From positions 1 through 8,897 of the forward strand of contig JAUXIQ010000059.1 in the NCBI GenBank assembly GCA_030620925.1: DNA of 8,897 nucleotides, given 5' to 3'. This document shows, piece by piece, positions 1 through 8,897 of this stretch. This DNA comes from JAUXIQ01 sp030620925 [NCBI: Nitrospinota bacterium] (GTDB lineage: Bacteria; JAUXIQ01). The notes below the pieces were generated by a model. That model was not told the DNA's origin. It ran no database searches and was given only the letters and a program-made list of their open reading frames with translations. Within the stretch, counting starts at the first letter, position 1; every line of letters starts with the position of its first letter. A program made the position numbers and the translations under genes.

Positions 1-114
1 AACCTCGAGGTATCGCTGATAACGCCCATCGCCATGGAGGAAGGTCTTCGCTTCGCCATACGAGAAGGCGGCCGCACGGTCGGTGCGGGGGTCATAAGCG
101 AGATAATCGAGTAA
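1..114 (+). CDS. tuf: Elongation factor Tu, C-terminal end (partial)
   Basis: Frame 1 is open from the first base and ends in TAA at 112-114. It encodes the last 37 residues of EF-Tu, the GTPase that delivers aminoacyl-tRNA to the ribosomal A site. The visible part is the end of beta-barrel domain 3, recognisable by the motifs [18 protein letters not shown] and T-V-G-A-G-V, which are close to invariant in bacterial EF-Tu. The GTPase domain and the start lie upstream of the window. The neighbouring rpmG, tRNA-Trp, secE and nusG are the usual downstream partners of tuf in many bacteria. Nothing looks broken. Identification is very secure; only the missing 5' part is unknown. Confidence 0.97.
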   Translation, partial: NLEVSLITPIAMEEGLRFAIREGGRTVGAGVISEIIE

Positions 115-219
115 CCCCCAGCCGCTGAAGAGAAGCGCCTTCTATTTCAAGAATGAGGTAATGACCGGACGAGCAAATCGTTCTACGAATAGCTCTCCTG
201 CAGTGAAGAGGAAAACCTG
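115..219 (+). other. tuf-rpmG intergenic region
   Basis: This 105-base spacer has no convincing terminator or promoter. It holds a small stem (AGAAG at 131-135 with CTTCT at 139-143, 3-base loop) without a T-tract, which is too weak to call a terminator. It also contains a 19-codon open frame, ATG 161 to TGA 218-220, whose stop overlaps the rpmG start as TGATG. That frame has only a badly spaced GAGG before it, and I do not call it a gene. tuf and rpmG are probably co-transcribed. Confidence 0.5.
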
Positions 220-369
220 ATGGGTGACATAATCAGCATGGAATGCACCGAGTGCAGGGAAAGGAATTATTCCACGACCAAGAACAAGAAAATCCATCGC
301 GATCGTCTGGAGTTGAAGAAATACTGCAGGAGGTGCAGGAGACATACTACGCATCGGGAGATCAAATAG
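220..369 (+). CDS. rpmG: 50S ribosomal protein L33
   Basis: A 49-codon ORF encodes L33, a small zinc-ribbon protein of the large ribosomal subunit located near the E site. Length matches the usual 49-50 residues. The start M-G-D-I-I-S-M-E-C aligns with the common L33 start (M-R-D-I-I-T-L-x-C). The block N-Y-S-T-T-K-N-K-K followed by R-L-E-L-K-K-Y-C is diagnostic. Four cysteines in two pairs, C-T-E-C (residues 9-12) and C-R-R-C (36-39), mark this as a zinc-binding (C+) form. The start is ATG 220, preceded by AGAGGA about 7 bases upstream. The C-terminal third is unusually arginine-rich, with R-R-C-R-R where proline and lysine are more usual. It sits between tuf and tRNA-Trp as in many bacteria. 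Confidence 0.97.
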   Translation: MGDIISMECTECRERNYSTTKNKKIHRDRLELKKYCRRCRRHTTHREIK

Positions 370-376
370 GCCTTTT

Positions 377-394
377 CCGCCATGTTATGGACGG
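377..394 (+). other. Small hairpin upstream of tRNA-Trp
   Basis: C377-T383 pairs with A387-G394 around a GTT loop, with a single bulged A at 391, giving 7 base pairs. It lies between the rpmG stop and the 5' end of tRNA-Trp (407). There is no T-tract, so it is not an intrinsic terminator. It could help mRNA/tRNA processing, but this is inference and the stem may be chance. Confidence 0.3.
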
Positions 395-406
395 TCTAGG
401 GGGAGC

Positions 407-483
407 AGGCCAGTAGCTCTAACGGCTAGAGCACCGGACTCCAAATCCGGGGGATGGGGGTTCGAATCCCTCCTGGCCTGCCA
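407..483 (+). tRNA. tRNA-Trp (anticodon CCA), 3' CCA encoded
   Basis: A complete cloverleaf folds by eye. The 7-bp acceptor stem is AGGCCAG (407-413) with CTGGCCT (473-479). The D stem is GCTC (416-419) with GAGC (429-432). The anticodon stem is CCGGA (434-438) with TCCGG (446-450), around loop CTCCAAA with anticodon CCA at 441-443. A 5-base variable loop follows, then a T stem 456-460/468-472 around TTCGAAT. The discriminator base is G480, the normal tryptophan identity base in bacteria, and CCA is encoded at 481-483. The D loop is 9 bases and seems to have T where the invariant A14 is expected (T420), although T420 may pair with A428. A tRNA-Trp between rpmG and secE is a known conserved arrangement. 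It must be excised from the polycistronic transcript by RNase P and a 3' nuclease. Confidence 0.97.
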
Positions 484-517
484 TAGTAAATCGTATAGTA
501 AGTTTAAGGTTGGGTAG

Positions 518-703
518 ATGTTCAAGAAAACAAGACAATTTCTCAGGGAAGTTAAAATAGAGATCAAGAAGGTCTCAACGCTCTCAAGAAAAGAGACCCT
601 TGCCTCCACTCTGGTGGTTATCATAACCGTCGTTGTTATATCGATATTCTTGGGAATAGTTGATATAGGTTTGGGCAAAGCCATAGGCATCCTTTTACAG
701 TAG
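518..703 (+). CDS. secE: Preprotein translocase subunit SecE
   Basis: A 61-residue protein of the short single-TM SecE type. SecE clamps SecY in the SecYEG channel that exports proteins across the inner membrane. Residues 1-27 form the charged cytoplasmic amphipathic region (F-L-R-E-V-K-I-E-I-K-K-V), and residues about 30-48 form one hydrophobic membrane segment rich in V and I. The R-K-E-T-L that normally follows the hinge is present (24-28). However, the nearly universal W-P before it (V-x-W-P-S/T-R in most bacteria) is replaced by T21-L22 (ACG CTC, 578-583), and the protein has no tryptophan. Start ATG 518 is chosen because the protein then has the usual short N-terminus; a weak AAGG/GGGTAG lies just upstream. 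The nusG gene begins 5 bases after its stop, so the two are probably translationally linked. Identity rests on size, topology, the R-K-E-T-L remnant and strict synteny. Confidence 0.93.
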   Translation: MFKKTRQFLREVKIEIKKVSTLSRKETLASTLVVIITVVVISIFLGIVDIGLGKAIGILLQ

Positions 704-708
704 GGAAA

Positions 709-1281
709 ATGGAAAGTAACGAAATAGACCAGTTGGCCATGGCCGGCGATAGCAATAAGAAATGGTATGTGATCCACACCTACTCGGGATATGAAGAACA
801 GGTAAGGGTAAGCATCCAAGAGAGGCTCAAGGCTGAGAGCCTGCAGGATGACGTGGGAGAAATACTTATCCCCACCGAACAGGTTGTGGAGGTCAAAGGC
901 GGTAAGAGAAGGGTATCGGCGCGCAAATTTTTCCCCGGATACCTGCTTATAGAGATGGAGATGAGCCGGGAGATATGGTATCTGGTGAAAAACACTCCCA
1001 AGGTTACAGGGTTTTTGGGGAGTGAAGAGGAGCCCTCTCCGCTTAAAGAGGAAGAGGTGGTGGCCCTTATGGAACAGGTTAAAGAACAACCGGACAAACC
1101 TAAACATAAAGTTTCTTTTGAAATGGGGGAGAAGGTTAGAGTATTGGAAGGCCCCTTCAGTAGCTTTTCAGGAGTGATAGGAGAGGTTAACGAAGAACGG
1201 GGAAAGCTCAGGGTGATGGTATCGATCTTTGGTCGGTCCACCCCGGTAGAGCTGGAATTTTTACAGGTAGAGAAAATCTAA
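709..1281 (+). CDS. nusG: Transcription termination/antitermination protein NusG
   Basis: A 190-residue NusG, close to the usual 175-200. NusG binds the beta' clamp helices of elongating RNA polymerase through its NGN domain. Through its KOW domain it contacts Rho or ribosomal protein S10. The NGN domain starts at about residue 17 with K-W-Y-V-I-H-T-Y-S-G-Y-E. It includes the loop with V-E-V-K-G-G-K-R-R and the motif F-F-P-G-Y-L-L-I, followed by T-P-K-V-T-G-F-L-G. The KOW domain covers about residues 136-190, with G-E-K-V-R-V, G-P-F-S-S-F-S-G and the end F-G-R-S-T-P-V-E-L-E-F. Start ATG 709 has TAGGG only 3 bases upstream. ATG 739 (residue 11) is possible but has no ribosome-binding site. The gene lies 5 bases after secE, the classic secE-nusG pair. 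Confidence 0.97.
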   Translation: MESNEIDQLAMAGDSNKKWYVIHTYSGYEEQVRVSIQERLKAESLQDDVGEILIPTEQVVEVKGGKRRVSARKFFPGYLLIEMEMSREIWYLVKNTPKVTGFLGSEEEPSPLKEEEVVALMEQVKEQPDKPKHKVSFEMGEKVRVLEGPFSSFSGVIGEVNEERGKLRVMVSIFGRSTPVELEFLQVEKI

Positions 1282-1401
1282 AAACCACCATCCTGGGAAA
1301 AAGGCACTGAGGATGGAAAGGAGTACTTTATATTTTTTTATCTTGAATGAGTTGTTGAAACATTAATAACCTTGATACGTTTTACAGGATAGAGGGGAAA
1401 G
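1282..1401 (+). other. nusG-rplK leader region with weak stem and AT-rich tract
   Basis: This 120-base gap starts with an inverted repeat, CCATCCT (1288-1294) and AGGATGG (1310-1316), with a 15-base loop. A run of seven T (1333-1339) follows 16 bases later. That distance is too long for a standard intrinsic terminator. The rest is AT-rich, with loose promoter-like pieces (TATATT at 1329-1334, TTGAAT at 1343-1348, TTGAAA at 1355-1360) but no well-spaced -35/-10 pair. In E. coli the region before rplK carries the operon promoter and the L1 translational operator. A similar role here is plausible but not shown by the sequence. Confidence 0.35.
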
Positions 1402-1833
1402 ATGGCAGGTAAAGAAATCAGGTCAAAAATAAAATTGCAGATACCGGCGGGGCAGGCAACGCCTTCTCCCCCCGTGGGCCCGGCTTTGGGCCAGCACGGC
1501 GTGAACATAATGGAATTTTGCAAGGCTTTTAATGAGAAGACAAAAGGGCAGGAGGGGTTGGTGATCCCTGTGGTGATTTCTGTTTATGTTGATCAGAGCT
1601 TCAACTTCATCATCAAATCTCCGCCCGCTTCCGTTCTGATCAAGAGGGCGGCGGGATTAGCAAAAGGTTCATCAGACCCCAAGAGAGAGAAGGTGGCCGC
1701 CATTACCCGAAGCCAGGTGGAAGAGATAGCCAGGGAGAAGATGAAAGACCTCAACGCTGTGGACCTTGAGGGAGCGGTTAAAATTATTCAGGGAACGGCT
1801 CGCAGCATGGGCGTTGAGACGGAAGCGAACTAA
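1402..1833 (+). CDS. rplK: 50S ribosomal protein L11
   Basis: A 143-residue L11, within the family's usual 140-145. L11 binds the 23S rRNA GTPase-associated region together with L10(L12)n. It contacts EF-G and other factors and is needed for RelA stimulation. The N-terminal domain has [21 protein letters not shown] (residues 15-35), including the prolines linked to thiostrepton action, then M-E-F-C-K-A-F-N. The C-terminal rRNA-binding domain has [10 protein letters not shown] and ends with the helix [13 protein letters not shown]. Start ATG 1402 follows GAGGGG with a 4-base gap. It precedes rplA by 32 bases, forming the usual L11-L1 pair. No anomaly seen. Confidence 0.98.
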   Translation: MAGKEIRSKIKLQIPAGQATPSPPVGPALGQHGVNIMEFCKAFNEKTKGQEGLVIPVVISVYVDQSFNFIIKSPPASVLIKRAAGLAKGSSDPKREKVAAITRSQVEEIAREKMKDLNAVDLEGAVKIIQGTARSMGVETEAN

Positions 1834-1865
1834 GATCAGGAGGCGCTGCCGCCGGGAGGGGAAGC
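1834..1865 (+). promoter_or_regulatory. rplK-rplA spacer with two Shine-Dalgarno-like runs flanking a small stem
   Basis: The spacer holds AGGAGG (starting near 1838) and a second purine run GGGAGGGG (1854-1861). Between them lies a short stem, GGCG 1842-1845 with CGCC 1850-1853 around a CTGC loop. The second run is well placed for rplA ATG 1866. The first overlaps the stem and has no usable in-frame start after it. It may be a standby site or simply coincidence. Confidence 0.4.
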
Positions 1866-2567
1866 ATGTCTTTGAGAGGAAAGAAATACGAGGAAGCCAG
1901 TAAAAGACTGGAAGAGGAGTTCTATCCCCTTGAAGAAGCGGTGAGGCTTTCAAAGGATATGGCTTACGCCAAGTTCGACGAGACGTTGGATATGGCCATC
2001 CGTCTGGGGGTCGACCCCAGGCACGCCGATCAGATGGTGCGGGGTAGCGTGGCGCTGCCCAGGGGCACGGGTAAAGAAGTTAAGGTAATGGCCTTCGCAC
2101 AGGGTGAGAAGGTTCAGGAGGCCCGGGAAGCCGGTGCCGATCACGTGGGAACCGAGGAGTATGTGAAGAAAATCCAGGAGGGCTGGCTCGAGTTTGACAG
2201 AGCGGTGGCTACTCCTGACGTCATGAGCATGGTGGGGCGTCTGGGGAAGGTACTCGGCCCCAGGGGGCTCATGCCCAACCCCAAAAGCGGCACAGTTTCT
2301 TTTGAAATTGGGAAGATTATAAAGGAGATAAAGTCGGGCAGTGTAGAGTTCAGGGTGGATCGCACCGGAATTGTCCATGTCCCCATAGGGAGAGTCAGCT
2401 TCGAGACCCCTCATCTGGTGGAGAACGCCTGGACGCTGCTGGAAACCCTGCAGAGGCTTAAACCGGCTACCAGCAAAGGGCAGTACTGGAGGAGCATTAC
2501 GGTGAGCTCCACCATGGGGCCCGGGGTCAGGGTGGATAACCTGAAGGTAGCCGCCACACTGCGGTAG
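1866..2567 (+). CDS. rplA: 50S ribosomal protein L1
   Basis: A 233-residue L1, matching the normal 229-235. L1 forms the mobile L1 stalk at the ribosomal E site and in many bacteria represses translation of the L11-L1 mRNA. Family marks are Y-P-L-E-E-A-V near residue 20, then F-D-E-T-L-D-M-A-I-R-L-G-V-D-P. Further on are R-G-S-V-A-L-P-R-G-T-G, G-P-R-G-L-M-P-N-P-K-S-G-T-V (around 131-144, domain II) and the closing S-S-T-M-G-P-G-V-R-V-D. Start ATG 1866 has GGAGGGG upstream. Downstream, rplJ starts after a spacer of about 53 bases, so L11-L1-L10-L12 appear as one transcription unit. No truncation or missing motif. Confidence 0.98.
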   Translation: MSLRGKKYEEASKRLEEEFYPLEEAVRLSKDMAYAKFDETLDMAIRLGVDPRHADQMVRGSVALPRGTGKEVKVMAFAQGEKVQEAREAGADHVGTEEYVKKIQEGWLEFDRAVATPDVMSMVGRLGKVLGPRGLMPNPKSGTVSFEIGKIIKEIKSGSVEFRVDRTGIVHVPIGRVSFETPHLVENAWTLLETLQRLKPATSKGQYWRSITVSSTMGPGVRVDNLKVAATLR

Positions 2568-2620
2568 CTTTTATTTCTCGATAGTGGAATTAAGAGTCGT
2601 TGGATTCGGGGAGTAGTACG
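2568..2620 (+). other. rplA-rplJ spacer (possible L10 leader region)
   Basis: This 53-base spacer ends with GGGGAG at 2608-2613, which places the rplJ start at TTG 2621 with 7 bases between. In many bacteria the rplJ leader carries a kink-turn RNA bound by L10(L12)n that represses translation. Here the spacer is short and I cannot recognise that fold by eye. Any such element would have to extend into the rplA coding end. Confidence 0.3.
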
Positions 2621-3142
2621 TTGGTCGATCAAAAGAAAATAGCTAAAACGGAGGAGCTCAAGGAAAAATTCTCCAGCGTGAAGGCGGCCGTGTTCGCCGA
2701 TTTCAGGGGTCTGAACGTGCAGCGGATGACGGACCTGAGGGGTCGGCTCAGGGAGCGTTCCATAGAATACCTGGTGGTCAAAAACAACCTGGCCAGGCGG
2801 GCGGCGCCTGAGACCCCCTTCGAAGCGGTGGGCGAAATGTTTAACGGTCCGGTTTCCATAGCTTTCAGCTACGACGACCAATTGGCCGCGGCGCAGATCA
2901 TGACTTCTTTCGCCAAAGAAGAGCCCGCTCTCAAGATAACCGGCGGCCTCCTGGACGGAAAAGCCATCACCAGTGTAGAAGTGGAGATGTTGGCCAGGCT
3001 GCCTTCCAGAGAGGTGCTTATTTCTAGAGCCCTTGCGGGAATGCAATCTCCTTTGGGGGGTATGGTTAACGTGCTGTGCGGTGTTTTGAGGAACTTCATG
3101 TACACCCTCAAAGCCATAGAGGACAAGAAATCCAAGGATTGA
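2621..3142 (+). CDS. rplJ: 50S ribosomal protein L10
   Basis: L10 anchors the L7/L12 dimers to the ribosome beside L11. The N-terminal domain shows E-E-L-K-E-K-F, A-A-V-F-A-D-F-R-G-L-N-V and V-V-K-N-N-L-A-R-R-A, followed by F-N-G-P-V-S-I-A-F. From TTG 2621 the protein has 173 residues, within the usual 165-180. I choose this start because GGGGAG lies 7 bases before it and the sequence then begins M-V-D-Q-K-K, like other L10 proteins. An in-frame TTG at 2600 would add 7 residues but has no good ribosome-binding site. There is no in-frame ATG near, so a TTG start is required. The C-terminal helix after S-P-L-G-G is about 26 residues, longer than E. coli's. In studied L10 proteins that extra length gives room for a third L12 dimer. 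Confidence 0.95.
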   Translation: MVDQKKIAKTEELKEKFSSVKAAVFADFRGLNVQRMTDLRGRLRERSIEYLVVKNNLARRAAPETPFEAVGEMFNGPVSIAFSYDDQLAAAQIMTSFAKEEPALKITGGLLDGKAITSVEVEMLARLPSREVLISRALAGMQSPLGGMVNVLCGVLRNFMYTLKAIEDKKSKD

Positions 3143-3285
3143 TGCGAATCAATGGATGCGGGTGAGTCTAGGATATTGAGGTGTTGTCGCCCGGTATCTG
3201 GATATTAATAAAGTTTATTGTGAGCAACGGGGGTAAAAAGGGTACTGCATGGTGGTATAGGCCCTATCATTTATGGAGGTAGAGG
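3143..3285 (+). promoter_or_regulatory. rplJ-rplL intergenic region with dyad
   Basis: A 143-base gap separates rplJ and rplL. It contains a perfect AT-rich inverted repeat, AATAAA (3207-3212) and TTTATT (3214-3219) around a single G. It also has a short palindrome, ATAGG-C-CCTAT near 3257-3267. A loose promoter-like pair, TTGTCG (3184-3189) with TAATAA (3206-3211) at 16-base spacing, matches the consensus poorly. The rplL ribosome-binding site GGAGG is at about 3274-3278. A long rplJ-rplL spacer could allow separate control of L12, which is needed in several copies per ribosome. That is inference; no element is identified securely. Confidence 0.35.
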
Positions 3286-3672
3286 ATGGCAGAGATAACC
3301 AAAGAGGATGTGGTCTCCTTCATTGAGAAGATGACCGTGCTTGAGTTATCCGAGTTCGTGAAAGAATTGGAGGAGAAATTCGGTGTGGTGGCTGCGGCGC
3401 CTGTAGCGGTAGCAGCGGGTGCAATGGCTGAGGGCGGCGGTGATGCCGCTGATGAGGAGCAGACGCAATTTGACGTCGTCCTTGCCAGTATAGGCGAGAA
3501 AAAAATCCAGGTGATAAAGGAAGTTAGAGCAATCACGGGACTGGGGCTCAAAGAAGCCAAGACGCTTGTGGAAGAGGCGCCCAAGCCCGTGAAGGAAAGT
3601 GTGAGCAAGGAAGAGGCAGAGGAGCTTAAAGGAAAGCTCGAGGCCGTGGGAGCCACCGCGGAGATAAAGTAA
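3286..3672 (+). CDS. rplL: 50S ribosomal protein L7/L12
   Basis: A 128-residue L7/L12, slightly longer than the common 120-125. It is the multi-copy stalk protein that recruits and activates translational GTPases. The N-terminal dimerisation domain (1-35) carries [20 protein letters not shown] flexible Ala/Gly/Glu-rich hinge follows (about 36-60). The C-terminal factor-binding domain has [25 protein letters not shown] and [11 protein letters not shown]. Start ATG 3286 has GGAGG with a 6-base gap. It lies after rplJ and before rpoB as in the standard rplJL-rpoBC cluster. Confidence 0.98.
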   Translation: MAEITKEDVVSFIEKMTVLELSEFVKELEEKFGVVAAAPVAVAAGAMAEGGGDAADEEQTQFDVVLASIGEKKIQVIKEVRAITGLGLKEAKTLVEEAPKPVKESVSKEEAEELKGKLEAVGATAEIK

Positions 3673-3682
3673 AGTACACCAC

Positions 3683-3717
3683 GAAACCTTCCGCCCCGCC
3701 GGGGCCGGGAGTGTTTC
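3683..3717 (+). other. Strong rplL-rpoB intercistronic hairpin (attenuator or RNA processing site)
   Basis: Reading 5' to 3', GAAAC (3683-3687) pairs with GTTTC (3713-3717). After a bulged T (3712), CTTCCG (3688-3693) pairs with CGGGAG (3706-3711), including one G-T wobble. Then there is a C-C mismatch (3694/3705), CCC (3695-3697) pairs with GGG (3702-3704), and the tetraloop is GCCG (3698-3701). That is 14 pairs in a long rod. No T-tract follows, so a Rho-independent terminator is unlikely. E. coli has a partial terminator and an RNase III site in the same place, lowering rpoBC expression relative to ribosomal proteins. An equivalent role is inferred here. Confidence 0.65.
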
Positions 3718-3752
3718 CATTCTCCTGAAAGAGGTCAAGTTTAGGAGGAAAG

Positions 3753-7800
<4,048 letters not shown>

Positions 7801-7808
<8 letters not shown>

Positions 7809-7844
7809 GGCGGTATTTGAGCGAAACTCCGCTTTATTTTTTTT
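7801..7844 (+). terminator. Rho-independent terminator between rpoB and rpoC
   Basis: TAAGGCGG (7806-7813, whose first three bases are the rpoB stop codon) pairs with CCGCTTTA (7829-7836), with one G-T wobble and a 15-base loop that may close further through TTT/AAA. Eight T follow directly (7837-7844). Five A (7801-7805) precede the stem and can extend it against the T-tract, so it may also work on the opposite strand. This has the textbook form of an intrinsic terminator. Because rpoC has no clear promoter of its own here, it probably acts as a partial attenuator. Confidence 0.8.
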
Positions 7845-7846
7845 AA

Positions 7847-8897
<1,051 letters not shown>

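Noticed and set aside
131-143. AGAAG/CTTCT stem after tuf as a terminator
   Set aside because: Only 5 bp with a 3-base loop and no T-tract.
491-502. TATAGT (494-499) before secE as a -10 promoter element, and the direct repeat ATAGTAA (483-489, 495-501)
   Set aside because: The matching -35 would fall within the tRNA-Trp 3' half, where no TTGACA-like sequence exists; the repeat is too short to mean much.
385-1107. Long minus-strand open frame of 240 codons across tRNA-Trp, secE and nusG
   Set aside because: It runs through a tRNA gene and two certain genes on the opposite strand and has no recognisable motif; it is a shadow frame.
3142-3165. Seven-codon frame starting in the rplJ stop (TGATG)
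   Set aside because: Too short, no conserved content, and TGATG overlaps arise easily by chance.

Overview
The window is one strand-uniform stretch of a bacterial core translation/transcription operon, all genes on the + strand: 3' end of tuf (EF-Tu), rpmG (L33), tRNA-Trp, secE, nusG, rplK (L11), rplA (L1), rplJ (L10), rplL (L7/L12), rpoB (RNA polymerase beta) and the first third of rpoC (beta'). This order is strongly conserved across bacteria. I see no mobile element, CRISPR array, phage gene, defence gene or horizontally acquired island. Long open frames on the minus strand and in the other plus frames are shadows of these genes.

Organism: beta is of the long Gram-negative (diderm) type. 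It has the lobe insertion with an E-S-T-G-E-V motif and a large insertion of about 140 residues before the G-R-H-G-N-K-G motif, as in Proteobacteria, Desulfobacterota and similar phyla. Arginine is mostly AGG/AGA and isoleucine is often ATA, a bias frequent in thermophiles but not proof of one. TTG appears to be used as a start for rplJ and probably for rpoC. I cannot name a genus; a deep-branching or Desulfobacterota/Nitrospirota-like lineage fits best.

Layout: 1-114 tuf end; 220-369 rpmG; 407-483 tRNA-Trp with encoded CCA; 518-703 secE; 709-1281 nusG; a 120-base gap; 1402-1833 rplK; 1866-2567 rplA; 2621-3142 rplJ; a 143-base gap; 3286-3672 rplL; an 80-base gap holding a strong hairpin; 3753-7808 rpoB; a 110-base gap holding an intrinsic terminator and a second GC-rich hairpin; 7925 to the end, rpoC. 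Functionally, EF-Tu, L33, tRNA-Trp, L11, L1, L10 and L12 serve translation (the last four form the L1 and L7/L12 stalks and the factor-binding base), SecE serves protein export, and NusG, beta and beta' serve transcription.

There is no obviously new multi-gene system. The best lead is in rpoB: near its N-terminus, where beta of well-studied bacteria has none, it carries a C-x-C-x12-C-x2-C zinc-ribbon-like segment. It resembles the N-terminal zinc-binding domain of beta' encoded just downstream in the same operon, with identical cysteine spacing and about half its residues identical. Secondary oddities are a SecE lacking the conserved Trp-Pro of its amphipathic-helix/TM hinge, and a classical Rho-independent terminator between rpoB and rpoC that starts in the rpoB stop codon.
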